The translations under genes and the position numbers were made by a program. A stretch of 64,000 nt of DNA from Takakia lepidozioides (Eukaryota > Streptophyta > Takakiopsida > Takakiales > Takakiaceae). The stretch covers positions 30,256,001-30,320,000 of the forward strand of contig CM060733.1 of the NCBI GenBank assembly GCA_030704615.1, given 5' to 3'. Shown here piece after piece: positions 32,301-48,540 of this stretch; positions within the stretch are counted from its first letter, which is position 1, and each line of letters opens with the position of its first letter. The notes beneath the pieces were generated by a model. The model worked only from the letters and a program-made list of their open reading frames with translations. It did not search any database and was not told the DNA's origin.

Positions 32301-33436
32301 CACAACAAGTCACTGTACCAGTAGCTGAACCTGTTGTTACTACAACCACACCACAGCCACCACAACCTGAGGTATGGGGCAATGCTGCTTTTAACCCACC
32401 TAAAACTCCAGCTGCAAGGGAGTACAATAGGGCTATGATTATGCCCTTCAACCAAATTCCCATCATGTTGGATTTGGCTTGGAAAGAATTTAGTCCTCCG
32501 CAGTCATTCGCACATTACTACCAAATCATGCGTATTTGGCTGCCAGTGGCAACTAGGACTAAAGTTCTTCCGAACAATCGACATATTGAGGATCATCACT
32601 TTGCACAATACTGGCATGAGGCAAGTACAATGTTGAAGGAATTAATTGCTTTCCAAGTTGTACATGGATTCATTTATACCAAGACCAAGAAGGTAGCAAG
32701 TATTGTCATGGGATGCGGACTATACTACGCTGCTTGTTTTCTGGTACGTTATCACATTGAGCAGCACAAAATGCAATCGCGCTTTCTGAGTTATTCCAGT
32801 GGGGATCATTGGGTCTTACCTTCAGTGCCACCTCATATGTACCTATATGAGGCAAAAGTTATGATGCAAAAGGATTCTCAAATTCGTTCATGGTTTCAAG
32901 CGGCCTGGAACAATTTGTCAACACAGAAATTCGGCATTGATGATATTTTCTATAAGGGACATGTGGCATGGAAATACTTGCACGGTGCACAAGTAATTGG
33001 TACCCCACTCACCTGGACTGACAAGGAGCTCAGTGTCTTCACCAATTTTGTTGTTCAGTGTTTACAGCAAGTTGTAAAACATAAACTTCCAGACATGGTA
33101 GGACAACATTGTATGCCCCAGAGGATTCCACAAAAAGTTCGACAATTAAAACACCTGAGAGGCGATGAGGATTCTGATACAACTGTTTCTTTAGCGGATT
33201 CTTTTAACATGGGAGAAGACTATGCAATTCAGATGGCAGAGAAGAAGCGACGGGGGTCTCCTATGCCTGAAAGGTTACCTCGATATCAGCCTCCAGAGGG
33301 CCTCACTTATCCTGGTAGTGTTCAAACATCTCCGTCAACCAGTGACAGACCTCGGGCTCGTACACACAGTCCGCCACGAAACTCTCAACGTCAGAAAGGT
33401 GCTCACTCACAAAGGTTTGCTAATCGCAATCAGTAA
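29384..33436 (+). pseudogene. Post-integrase ORF of the Tat-like element, coiled-coil protein (broken)
   Basis: About 1,350 codons with three lesions: an in-frame TGA at 31109-31111 (the related copy near 390 has TGG), a 4-bp insertion near 32060 causing a frameshift, and a 1-bp loss near 32180. The N-terminal part (29990-30500) loosely resembles the plant transposon-protein family found beside some gypsy elements (LYLQQLFRLP, WADIMYNALVEEMKRL). Then come an acidic Ser/Gln linker, a long coiled coil (31150-31950) and a conserved C-terminal block (32400-33170). It lies between pol and the 3' LTR in sense orientation. Function unknown. Confidence 0.65.
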
Positions 33437-33458
33437 ACCGTGAGGACACGACTTTTTG

Positions 33459-33474
33459 AGAGGGGAAGGGGTAA
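33459..33474 (+). other. Polypurine tract of the Tat-like element
   Basis: GAGGGGAAGGGGTAA sits directly before TGTTAGAGG, the start of the 3' LTR. The same junction occurs at 2746 and 47020. Confidence 0.7.
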
Positions 33475-34549
33475 TGTTAGAGGACTGTCTGGGACTTAGA
33501 CACTTATACGGGATCTGTAGGGTACCCTTAATTTTTGCACAGACTGAGACCAACAGGAACCTGAGGGGTGATAGCAGCGCACTGTAGAGGGGGGTTACAC
33601 AGTCCGTCACAGTCCGTCACAGCCCACACAGCCACATAGCCAGTCACAGCCGACACAGCCAGACACAGTCAGCACAGCTCGTCACAGCCTGACATAGCCA
33701 AACACAGTCGCACAGCCAGTCACAGCCCGTCACAGTTTCACACAGCCAGTCACAACTTGACACAACTGTCACGACCATAGGGAACGGAGAGTAGGACAGG
33801 GAACGACTGTGGGGAACAACACCTGCAAATGGAACATGTTAGTTCACGGACGACGGTTAGTGAGGGAAACGGTTAGAACCACGGGTAGGAAGATAAAGGG
33901 AGAAGCAAGGACTGAGGAGGATATGGATTCTTGGAAGCACTTCACGGGGAGGACTTCTTGGTCATGCATGAGAGGGGATCGGGCGGAGAGCAAGAACGGA
34001 AGCAAAGATGGAGAGCACGGTGAAGGAGGAAAGATGATTAGTAGATGCTTGTTATATGCAAAGCTGTAGTGATATTGTAGAGCAGATTAGAGACACAATG
34101 GCTTCGGCCTGATACCTGATAAATCATAATCTGATACTTATACGATACAATCACACTGTGTAGAGAGATCAGAGTGAAGCTGTGGAATGAATGGATGAGT
34201 TGATGGAATCTGATAGATTGATGAAGCAAACTGATACTTAATTATCAATGGTAAGGTAGCTAACATGAATGCGGAAAGGGAAACAAATAGGAAACACCCC
34301 CATGATACACTAGCTATAGGTCATGACTGATTGTTCTGCGTGGGCTGAGTACTTAGAGATTTCCAACTCTTCTATCTTGGAGTTTCCGCCTCGGATAGCG
34401 AAGGGATGGGTGAGTAAAAGCCGCGCGACACATGTGTTACACAGGCATGGACGATCCCCTGTACGAGGCTCTTCTCCACAAGTGTAGACATCAAGCTCAC
34501 TTACCTGGCATCCCTCCCAAGCTCATGCGACGGGGGCTGCTATTTCATG
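33475..34549 (+). repeat. 3' LTR and flank of the Tat-like element, copy 1
   Basis: It starts TGTTAGAGGACTG. CACAGCC-type repeats lie at 33597-33765, and a block shared with the 5' remnant runs to about 33900. Further sequence up to the duplication edge may be LTR or flank; the LTR end is not defined because no second full copy is present. No gene recognised. Confidence 0.6.
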
Positions 34550-36913
<2,364 letters not shown>

Positions 36914-39778
36914 ACATCTTATTTGAGCTCAACCCTCCCACGTCTTCCAATGGACTGGCTGGGCTTCTGCAAGGCATGGACAAGAAACATGACGGACACC
37001 CTTGGTGCAGGACAAAAACGTCAAACATCCACAACGACATTGGATTGAAATTTCGAAGGTCGGTTTGCGTTGGGCATTGCAAGTGCCTGAATATAACTTG
37101 CCATCGCCTGAGAAACAGCGCTCAACCAAACGAGAGTGAGTGGGAAGGTATGCCATTGAATCCTTTCACCCCAGGACTTGCCCCTCCCAAGACCAATACT
37201 TTTGTGTGCAGGTTCTGCAAACTTTCCCCGTCCTGTGTTTCTGTGTGCCACGCTCGTATGTACCAGGTGGCACACCGGTGCAAAACAATGACTCGTGCCT
37301 GCATTCATATGGGTGCACACGAGCATCCTGTGTCCAAAGGAAGTTGCAGGGATAGCGTGGACATCGCTAGAAATCTGCTGAAGCAGGAGTTCCACAATGC
37401 CCCTTCTGCAACACCTTTTGCTATAGCGCTTGCAGCTAGCAAGGCTTTCCTGGAAAAACACATATTGGGTGAAGGGGATTCGACACAGCCAATGCTGGAT
37501 GCAGATTCGCTTGATGCAGTGATGGACCATTTCTCCGTGTTGAGCTCTCCCAATATTCGAAACCAGGTGAATGCACTCAAAGTCGGCACAGGCAATGCTG
37601 GATTCATGGACAACATTATGGACCTCAAACGGAGAAGTCGCTATGAATTCATTCAAAACAGTATCTTCCCTGGCCAGGGCTCATCCAAGGTTTATTTGTT
37701 CAAGATGTCCGCAGTGGGCGAAGGCAGTGGTATTAGCATTGTCCGCCGAATGCAACCTGGAGGAGATTTGGCTAAATGTTGGTTGATGTTTGATCACTGC
37801 AAACGGGTCAAGGGTTGGACAACCATGGCGTGCCATGTGTATGATCCAGCGTACCAACGTGTGCTCTCAATAGCAATTTGTGATATGCAGTCGGAGGACA
37901 CTGAATCCCAGATGCTCATGTGGAATTCGCTCCTGGCCGTCATGCAGCGCAACGGAATACAGAAGACAAATTTTGCGGGCTTCATGGCTGATAGTGCACA
38001 GGCAAATTTCAATGCAGTGCGGCGCGTGTTTGGTTTGGGGGATCCTAAGGTCCCAATGGAAAATAGGGAGCGCACATGCCTCTTCCATTGGAGTCAATCT
38101 CTGGCACGTCATATAAAGCGGTGCATTCGCCCTGACCTTCAGTTGGAGCACAGAAGGCTCTGTCTCAAGTACAAAAATGCCAACTCAATGGGAGAAGCTG
38201 AGAGCACTTACCAAGCAATCCGGGCTTGGTGGTTCTCCTCTGGTGCTGCTACTGGTATCCACCTGAAGGAGTTGGAGGACTGGTTGGTTTTCTGGCACTT
38301 CAGATACAGACAGTGGGGAGCTTTCATGACGACGGTAAGCCTCTCGAATCCCAAAATCAGAAATTTTGCAACATGCCTCTTCATTTGGGGTTCTTGGATT
38401 GTCGCTTGAAGAACCACTTCCATTTCCTTTCCTTCCTCACATTTCCATGCAATGCCTCGTGCAGGAAATGTCCTTGGAGGACTTGGCCGACATGCCATCC
38501 TGTAATTTGGCGGAGACTGTTCATAACGCCTGGATGCAGCAATCTACCAAAGCAGGTCGTGACTTGTATGTGGCCACTGCTGATGACATGGTGCGGGCAC
38601 TCACACAACAAACCAGGTACCGCAATTTTCTGATGGGACGGGGTGGAGGCAAGGGCCCCGGTTCGACTTTGTTGATGCTAAGGGCTGCGAGTAGGTCTGG
38701 AGACCCATCCAAGATGGCCAAAGCTCTGAACAGGTGCACTGAAGGCTCCCCATTGCAATCCAGGCTCCCTCATTTGGAAGGCGAGGAAAGATTTGGATCA
38801 TGCAAAAGGAAATTGAACACTCTTCCAGGTTCAGATGGAGATTCCCATCGCCCAGACAGGGTCAATTTCTCTGTGCCAAAGGTGTCTCCAGTGCAGACTA
38901 AGTCCTGTGCCGGCCCCTTCCCAGGTGGGTCCTCCTCCTGTAGAGCAGGTGCAGAACAGGCAAGCACAGCAGCAGGAATCCCATTGGAGGAGGTGGTGGC
39001 CATGGTGCAGGAATCTGATTGCATTGATAGTGAGTGGCATATAGAACGCACCCCACCAGGATCTAGAGTTGCTTGCATGGCAATTCGGACCCCCTCTTTC
39101 AAGAAATGCAAATCAAAAATATGCAAAGGCTCCAGGGGGGCTCCAGCTCCAACATTCACAGGGTTGTTCCGACCTTATCATAGTGGGGAGTCAAAGGACC
39201 ACAAGTTCTGGTTCTGCCCAGACGATATGGCACGATGCGTCAAGGGAACAGTTCGTCCTTCGGTGATAATGAAACCCCCTCCCCCCGCAATTTGGCCTGT
39301 GAAACTTGGGACGTCGCTGTCAACAACCGAGATAAGCATGCTGGAGGAGGGAGGGTTTTGTCTTGCACGATCCCGAGTGGTGCCCTTGTGCACTGTCGGC
39401 ACAGATGTGCCACAAGCTCCGGCAATGCCTCCACCCGGTGCCGACTCCCACCCAACAAAAAGAGATGGAAAAACAGTGCGCCGTGTCGCTTCGGGTGCAG
39501 ATCACGAATGCAAGATGGAATCGGCTAGAATTTTGCAGGCTCGGGTGGCTCGTATCACCGAAGTCCCTGCCCCGGGGTATGGACGGATTTACACAGTGCT
39601 GTCTATTGGCTCAGTTCTTCATGGCAAAGAATATCAGGTTACCGTGGGGAATTTCCCTACTTGCACTTGTCCGGATTTTGTAACGATGCGTGAGGGCGCT
39701 CTCGGCATGAGAGGGAAGTGGGTCCCCTGCAAGCATCAATATTACATATACCTTTGTAATTATGTGTTGCGACGGTAA
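36914..39778 (+). pseudogene. Duplicate of the MULE-like gene 3' part
   Basis: Same two exons as 23369-26234 (36914-38334 and 38465-39778), with the same intron, DDE core and SWIM finger. It lacks the N-terminal exon sequence at 11375-11978. Its first in-frame codons come from the LTR, so it has no native start. Differences from copy 1 near the start are G to A at about 36922 and G to A in CTGCAAGG. Confidence 0.75.
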
Positions 39779-40233
39779 GAGAGACCAATTCATTCACCAA
39801 GCCACACTAGGCTACGGAGAAGTCATCACCCTTCTGCAGCGGGACACCTCACGTAGGGCTCAGCCAAATTCTCTTTGAACACATACGAGCCATGCCCACT
39901 TCCCATACTGGTTTCAAGGTTACCGTGTGAAGACTTTGCATTTAGGACAAACACATACATTTCGTTCACGGAACCAGGGCAAATGCACATGCCATTCATT
40001 GTAAGCGTCTATCTGTGAATTGAAATAGAGTGTGTCAATCATTCTGAGTTCTATTCTGCCATATTTTCATATTACTCTTTTTGTGCAGGCATTGTAGACA
40101 TGGTGCATGGTGGCCCCCTTTGTTTTGTCCACGGTAATAGGCCCTCTTCTTGCAATCCTCGCCTATAGGACTCCAGCAAATTTGTGCCGCTCACGCTTTG
40201 CAGCTACAACGTGAGCTCAGCTCCCAGGCTCAC

Positions 40234-40555
40234 GGGGCTGGGCTCACGCCGTAGCTACGCTGGCTTTAGGGGGGGTAGACAGTTAGTCACAGCCCGTCAC
40301 AGTCTATCACAGCTTTGCACAGCCAGTCACAGCCCGACACAGCTTTACACAGTCAGTCACAGCTCAGCACAGTCACAGCTCGGCACAGCATGACACAGCC
40401 TGTCACAGCGTACATGGGGAACCGTTATCATTGACAGGGAACGACTGTATGGGAACGACATCTGCAGAGGGAACGTGTTACTTCAGGGGTGACGGTTAGT
40501 TAGTTAGGTGGTTAGAACAACTTGCGGGTAGATTAGGCAGGGCGGCAAGAGGTTA
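40234..40555 (+). repeat. LTR remnant of the Tat-like element, duplicate
   Basis: Repeats 26690-27010, including the CACAGCC repeats. One substitution is seen (CAGCATGACAC here against CAGCTTGACAC). Confidence 0.6.
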
Positions 40556-40679
40556 GCTATTTCATGAGCATGAGCGGCATGAGCGGCATGAGCGGAGTAG
40601 TAAGACAATCGGTTTTCATGAGCAGAAGTACAAATTTCGAAAATAAAAAACAATAAAAAATATTAAAAACATTAATTTA

Positions 40680-42779
40680 ATGCAATGTGTCAGGAAAAAC
40701 AAATATATTATTCGGCCCCTTGAAGGGAAAATTGTAGTTTTGACAGTTGTGCTCATGATATTTCGTCTTCCGCTCATGCCAATTCCCAGCGACAAACCTC
40801 TGATAAGCGGAAGAATAGCAAGATGGTTGATAATCTTGCACGAGTTTGAGTTCGAGGTTGTTTACAAGCCTGGGAGACTGCATCTTGTGGCGGATCACTT
40901 GTCACGGTTATCAACAGGAGAACCAGCCACAGGAATAGATGATCAATTACCAGATGCGAGTCTATTTGCAGTGGAGGTGCAGGGAAGTGCAGATGACTGG
41001 TTAGATTGGCAGTGGCCAATCAGATACTACCTTGCTCATGGTCAGTGCCCACCTAGTTATGGTAAGGAGCAGAGGAAGAGAATCGCTATCAAAGCTTTAC
41101 CTTATACTATGGTAGGAAGCAGAATGTATAAGCTAGGACCTGATGGAGTACTAAAACGATGCTTGTACCATCATGAAGTAAATAAAGTTTTGGAGGAAGT
41201 TCATAAAGGAGTGGCTGGAGGTCATTTTGGAGAAGAGACTACCAGTAGGAAGATACTACTCGCAGGTTACTGGTGGCCTACTTTGTTCAAAGATGTACAC
41301 GAGTATTGTCAGAGTTGTGATGAATGTCAGAGGCTAGGACCTTTGCAGAGATCTGGAAGGATGGCCTTGCATCCTACAATGCCTACGGAACCATTTCAGA
41401 AATGGGGACTAGACTTTGTTGGACCAATTAACCCACCAGCCAAGAATACACGGAACAGGTACATAATTACAGCCACTGATTATACTACGAAGTGGGTGGA
41501 AGCTAAAGCTTTGAGGGACAACACAGCCAAGTCCACAGCAAGGTTCCTGTATGAGAACATACTTACACGATTTGGCTGTCCCTTAGAATTTATCAGTGAT
41601 CAGGGAAGTCACTTCATGAATGAGATCATTGAGTTGTTGACTAAAGAGTTCATGATTATGCATAGAAAGAGTACAACATATTACCCACAGGGTAATGGGC
41701 AGGCAGAGGCTACCAACAAAATACTATGTACTATCTTGGCTAAGATAGTCAATGCAAACAGAACGGATTGGGATACAAAGCTGCTGACAGCTTTGTGGTC
41801 ATACAGGACTTCATATAAAGTCACCACTAAGTATACACCATTCCAATTAGTTTATGGTATGGAAGCCTTACTTCCAGTGGAATTCCTGTTACCTACCATG
41901 AGAACGGAGTGGGGAAAGAGAATGGAATTGCAAGATTCCATTAAGGTCAGGAAACATGAATTATACCATGTGGAAGAAGTACGTGCTGATGCAGCTGATA
42001 ATATGACTAGAATTCAGATGAAGAGAAATGAATAGTTTGATGAAGGCAAGTTAAAGACTTTTAAGACGGGGGATTTGGTTCTATGGTTGCAGAAGAAAGG
42101 AAAGATTAAAGCTTCTAAGCTTAAATCACCATGGAAAGGACCTTATGTCATACAAAAGATGTATGACAACAACACCGCCATGTTACAAACCATTAACAAA
42201 GAAATGCTGGGAAGAGTCAATGCCAATAAGTTAAAGGGATATAGTGGTATCCATGACAAACCCTTGCAGCATGATTTGCATGTTGAAACGCAAGAGCAGT
42301 CACGGGCTGCACCAGTGTTACCAACGGAGTATGGAGCACTTGTCGCTAGGCCAAGCATATATGACCAGGGCGGGCGGAAAAGTCGAAACACAGCCTATCA
42401 CAGCCCATCAAGGCGAAACACAGCCTATCACAGCCCATCAAGGCGAAACACAGCCTATCATAGCCCATCAAGGCGAAACACAGCCTATCACAGCCCATCA
42501 AGGCGAAGCACAACCTATCACAGCCCATCAAGGCGAAACACAGCCTATCACAGCCCATCACAACGTGACACAGCCTATCACAGCCCAGCACGGCGCAACA
42601 CAGCCTATCACAACCTACCACCGCGTGTCACAGCCTATCACAGCTTACCACAGTGCATCACAGCCTATCACAGCGTACCACAGTATGACACAGCCTGTCA
42701 CAGCTCAACACAGCCTACTAGGGTTATACGATCCATAGAATCAGTGACAGGTGGACACACAATAACTTCAGGAAAATGA
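40680..42779 (+). pseudogene. Truncated Tat-like pol, duplicate
   Basis: Repeats 27136-29235 with the same in-frame TAG after the integrase core and the same minisatellite tail (42383-42714). It has Arg (AGG) where copy 1 has Met. The DDE residues are present. It carries the same truncation of gag, protease and RT. Confidence 0.8.
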
Positions 42780-42927
42780 CTGACGGAAGAAAAGACGGAA
42801 ACCAGTTTAAAAATAGACACGTGGAAGTCAGGGCGCGACACATAGCTGAGAAGGAAGTGCAAACAGGTGTCATCAAGAAAGAGGACAAGAATGGCCGTCA
42901 AAATACCTAATCAGCGCGTCAAATTGG

Positions 42928-45900
42928 ATGAAAGGCGGGCCCATTAATGAATACGGAAAAAGGGGAACGGAACAAACGGCAAGTACAGAAAAGCGAAATT
43001 CTTGTCACATGTGTGATCCTAGTGGACTATCCAGCAGGGAAAGTCCACTAAAGAAAATGAAATCTAAAATCCAGTCACAGCGGTTACAGCCAATAGAAAG
43101 CCAGAGAAAGGATCAAGAAATTGGAGGGAAATTAAGCGCAAGAGGCGGCGTCGTTCTGAGTAACGGGCGTCTCGACGGGACAAACCATCAATGCTATAGC
43201 TTTGAAGCTATGGAGGAACTAACAGACTATACGCTCGCAATATTACTTACGCAGTGGCATAGACACGAAAGAACAGAGCGGAGTTTTTCTCTTGATCGAT
43301 GCTTGCAAGCCCCGCAGGCTTACAAGAAATTACCCATAGCTTTTTGTGGCAACCATACGTTTATGCTTTGTGCACTACAGGCATTTCTGCAGTTGTTACA
43401 GCCAAAACATTTCTGTGGGTCTAAAATGAAGAGAGTGAGAGGAATGGAGGAAATCAGGGTGAAGAGCACCACAATTCTGCAGAAACAAACGATTGCTACC
43501 CCACAGGCAATACAGATACTGAAGAAGTTGAGATTGCAAGGATTGCAAATCATAGATTGGACATTGCACCATAGACAGTACATGTTACAATTCTTGCAGA
43601 ACTTTGAGCCAAGGACAAGAACAACAACGGTGAAGGGAGTTGAATTAATAATTACTCCCCTATACCTCCAGCAATTGTTTCGATTGCCAGCAGGTCAGGT
43701 GCATGTGGAGGAGCACAGGGCAAGACTGCAAATAGGGGACTTATTCCAAGAAGGGAGTTTCTTTAAAACTCAGGGTTATGCTTGTACAAAGGCTGTGTAC
43801 CCAGGGCTAAAGGAGGTAGGCCAGGTATTGAACGTTCTGATTGCCATGAAACAGAACCAACAGTATTTGAGCAGATCCTTCACGGAGGAAATACTCAAAG
43901 CCCTGAAAGGACAAGAGGTAGAATGGGCGGACATAATGTACAACGCACTGGTAGAGGAGATGAAAAGATTACAAGGTACTACCTCAAAGTCTCCTATCAT
44001 AGTGTCTGGCCCAATCATTGCTCAAATAATTCTTGATTCTGGCATACTTGATGCGCAAGAAAGAAATGAGATGGGAGTGTTTGAGCCAGAAACCACTGCA
44101 ATGGAAGAGCAAGGCTCTTCACACAGTGAGGGTGGACTAGCAGGGCAACCCGAGACTAAGAGGCAGAGACGGGGAAAGACTGTAGTGGCAGATCCACTGG
44201 CTTCACGGATTCCGCATGATAATGTTTCCCAAGCTCATGTGCAGGAAGGGGCACAGCAGCACAGAGAACTGCTATTACTGGAAGCAGGACCTTCAGAGAG
44301 GGAGGAGGAAGTTACTTCAGTATCACAACCATCACAGCCAGCTGATCGGCTTGTCACAAGGTTACAAGTTGTCCATGCAGCTCAACCAGAAATAATTGAT
44401 CTGGAAAAAGAAGGGTTAGATATTCCAACTACAGAACAGATAGTGGCAGAAATTGAGAAGGGGGACCTTCTCTATGAATATTTTGGTCTGGTCAAGGAGA
44501 CAGGGATTCCAGAGGTGCAACAGTTGCCCAAGGGAAATCTTGAGGTGCATATAATACACACACCTGTGTCGGAGGTACCACAGGTAGAATGTCAAGACAC
44601 TGCAGCACCGGTGATGGATGAAGTGGTTCAGGAAGAAAATCCGGTGGGACAATGACCTGAGTGGTTCGTGAGACATCACACGGTTGAGGATCAGGAGGAA
44701 CAACAGCAACCTCACCATGATGACCCTCAACAGGCAATGCTGATGAGTTCCATAGGCAGGACACTTAATTTGTTGGGGACTTATGTCAAATCCCATGTTC
44801 CAACTACCCAATTGACAGCCTTGAGAGAGGAACTCAGGAAGGAGTTTGAGGCTCGACTAGCCACTGAGTGTGCAAACAAGGTCGATGAAGAGGTCACTCT
44901 CAAGATGCAGCAGGACTTGGAAAATACAGAAGCGGCTTTGCAATTGGCCAAGGAACAATTGATTGAGGCAGGCCTCGCGCAAGACCAGTTGCACAAAGCA
45001 CATAAGCAACAGCTATACCAAATGCAGGTGCAACATGAAAGCAAGTTGCAAGAAGTGAATGCACTACATACGGAGTTGCAGACAGTGCATGACAGGATGG
45101 CGATACAATGTGCTACATTCACAACTATGCTTGACCAATCTACAAAAGAAATAAACAGTCAAGCGGAAAAATGTACGAAGGCAGAAGAAGAGAATGTTGA
45201 GCAAATGAAACTCATTGTCGATATGAAGAATACAATCTGTCGCAATGAGGATACTTTCAAGCAATACAGGCAGGTTGAAGCTGATCAAGAGAAGTACATC
45301 CTGGAGTTGCAACAAACGCTCGTGGCCAATAGAAATGAAATCTCGGTCACTAACAAGGCTTGGAAGGAAGCCAATAATCTACTTGCTGCCTATGCGAATT
45401 TGGTTGAACCTCATGCGAAGCGCATGGAGGCTTTACAACAGCAGTTAGAAGTGTACAAACTCAGAGAGGAGCACACTCTCAGAGGAACCACAAGCAACTT
45501 GGTGGATAACAGCCTTATGCAGGTATCGTTAGCACAAGGGCCAGTGGAGGGCAAAGCACCACGAAAGCTCACCCAAAGCGAGATGAATGAGCTCAGACTG
45601 CATGCAAGTGCAGAACATTGCCACAACTACTATAGACAATGTCTATAGTAGGATAGCAGAGTTACAAGAGGATGTAGACGGACTGCAGACTCAAGTGGAG
45701 GACCTCACTTCAAATATCGACAAAAAAGTCTATATCCCTCAGGAACAGCTAATGGCTTCTTATTTACAAGCCAGAACTTTGGCTTTTCAGTCTTCACAGG
45801 AGGTGCAGGAGATGCCAATGATACAAGAGCCAGTACCACCAACACCACAACAAGTCACTGTACCAGTAGCTGAACCTGTTGTTACTACAACCACACCACA

Positions 45901-46981
45901 GCCACCACAACCTGAGGTATGGGGCAATGCTGCTTTTAACCCACCTAAAACTCCAGCTGCAAGGGAGTACAATAGGGCTATGATTATGCCCTTCAACCAA
46001 ATTCCCATCATGTTGGATTTGGCTTGGAAAGAATTTAGTCCTCCGCAGTCATTCGCACATTACTACCAAATCATGCGTATTTGGCTGCCAGTGGCAACTA
46101 GGACTAAAGTTCTTCCGAACAATCGACATATTGAGGATCATCACTTTGCACAATACTGGCATGAGGCAAGTACAATGTTGAAGGAATTAATTGCTTTCCA
46201 AGTTGTACATGGATTCATTTATACCAAGACCAAGAAGGTAGCAAGTATTGTCATGGGATGCGGACTATACTACGCTGCTTGTTTTCTGGTACGTTATCAC
46301 ATTGAGCAGCACAAAATGCAATCGCGCTTTCTGAGTTATTCCAGTGGGGATCATTGGGTCTTACCTTCAGTGCCACCTCATATGTACCTATATGAGGCAA
46401 AAGTTATGATGCAAAAGGATTCTCAAATTCGTTCATGGTTTCAAGCGGCCTGGAACAATTTGTCAACACAGAAATTCGGCATTGATGATATTTTCTATAA
46501 GGGACATGTGGCATGGAAATACTTGCACGGTGCACAAGTAATTGGTACCCCACTCACCTGGACTGACAAGGAGCTCAGTGTCTTCACCAATTTTGTTGTT
46601 CAGTGTTTACAGCAAGTTGTAAAACATAAACTTCCAGACATGGTAGGACAACATTGTATGCCCCAGAGGATTCCACAAAAAGTTCGACAATTAAAACACC
46701 TGAGAGGCGATGAGGATTCTGATACAACTGTTTCTTTAGCGGATTCTTTTAACATGGGAGAAGACTATGCAATTCAGATGGCAGAGAAGAAGCGACGGGG
46801 GTCTCCTATGCCTGAAAGGTTACCTCGATATCAGCCTCCAGAGGGCCTCACTTATCCTGGTAGTGTTCAAACATCTCCGTCAACCAGTGACAGACCTCGG
46901 GCTCGTACACACAGTCCGCCACGAAACTCTCAACGTCAGAAATGTGCTCACTCACAAAGGTTTGCTAATCGCAATCAGTAA
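42928..46981 (+). pseudogene. Post-integrase coiled-coil ORF, duplicate
   Basis: Repeats 29384-33436 with the shared TGA (44653-44655) and the shared 4-bp insertion near 45604. It lacks the 1-bp deletion of copy 1, so the last segment is open from 45587 to 46981. Shared lesions predate the duplication and the private one postdates it. One residue near the C-terminus differs (Cys for Gly, 46943). Confidence 0.65.
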
Positions 46982-47019
46982 ACCGTGAGGACACGACTTT
47001 TTGAGAGGGGAAGGGGTAA

Positions 47020-48094
47020 TGTTAGAGGACTGTCTGGGACTTAGACACTTATACGGGATCTGTAGGGTACCCTTAATTTTTGCACAGACTGAGACCAACA
47101 GGAACCTGAGGGGTGATAGCAGCGCACTGTAGAGGGGGGTTACACAGTCCGTCACAGTCCGTCACAGCCCACACAGCCACATAGCCAGTCACAGCCGACA
47201 CAGCCAGACACAGTCAGCACAGCTCGTCACAGCCTGACATAGCCAAACACAGTCGCACAGCCAGTCACAGCCCGTCACAGTTTCACACAGCCAGTCACAA
47301 CTTGACACAACTGTCACGACCATAGGGAACGGAGAGCAGGACAGGGAACGACTGTGGGGAACAACACCTGCAAATGGAACATGTTAGTTCACGGACGACG
47401 GTTAGTGAGGGAAACGGTTAGAACCACGGGTAGGAAGATAAAGGGAGAAGCAAGGACTGAGGAGGATATGGATTCTTGGAAGCACTTCACGGGGAGGACT
47501 TCTTGGTCATGCATGAGAGGGGATCGGGCGGAGAGCAAGAACGGAAGCAAAGATGGAGAGCACGGTGAAGGAGGAAAGATGATTAGTAGATGCTTGTTAT
47601 ATGCAAAGCTGTAGTGATATTGTAGAGCAGATTAGAGACACAATGGCTTCGGCCTGATACCTGATAAATCATAATCTGATACTTATACGATACAATCACA
47701 CTGTGTAGAGAGATCAGAGTGAAGCTGTGGAATGAATGGATGAGTTGATGGAATCTGATAGATTGATGAAGCAAACTGATACTTAATTATCAATGGTAAG
47801 GTAGCTAACATGAATGCGGAAAGGGAAACAAATAGGAAACACCCCCATGATACACTAGCTATAGGTCATGACTGATTGTTCTGCGTGGGCTGAGTACTTA
47901 GAGATTTCCAACTCTTCTATCTTGGAGTTTCCGCCTCGGATAGCGAAGGGATGGGTGAGTAAAAGCCGCGCGACACATGTGTTACACAGGCATGGACGAT
48001 CCCCTGTACGAGGCTCTTCTCCACAAGTGTAGACATCAAGCTCACTTACCTGGCATCCCTCCCAAGCTCATGCGACGGGGGCTGCTATTTCATG
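47020..48094 (+). repeat. 3' LTR and flank of the Tat-like element, duplicate
   Basis: Repeats 33475-34549. One substitution is seen (GAGAGCAGG here against GAGAGTAGG). It ends at the duplication edge, followed by CATGAGC repeats. Confidence 0.6.
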
Positions 48095-48540
48095 AGCCAT
48101 GAGCCATGAGCGGCATGAGCCATGAGCAGAGTCGTAAGTGTGGAAAAAAACATGAGCAGCACTATTTTCCGGAAATGAGTGTCCGCGGGAATAGGGTTTA
48201 GGGTGCCACGGTCATAGGGGGAGAAGGACCTCCCGATGAAGGAGGTTCGGCAATGTTATTTAGAATTATATATTGAAAGGCAATGTTTCGCGAATGGTAG
48301 GGTGGTACTGCTCTGTACAATGGGGGCCCATTTCAGCCTACCAGCCATTTGCAAAATTCACCCACACTCCCAATCCCAAACGAAATGAGCAATGACGCAT
48401 TCTCGGAACGATGGACACAGAATAGAATAAAAAAGAGGGCACAATGAGGTTTTTCTTGATCCACATGAATTGCATTTGAAGCACGTCTACTGTGCTGATT
48501 GTGCCATCAAATCTTGAGCCCTGTGCCTACTGAATACAAG
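48095..48540. other. Intergenic, no gene recognised
   Basis: It begins with CATGAGC-type short repeats (to about 48120). A CCGCGGGAATAGG stretch near 48190 recalls 2998-3020. The rest is the probable 3' flank of the minus-strand gene at 48541. Confidence 0.45.
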
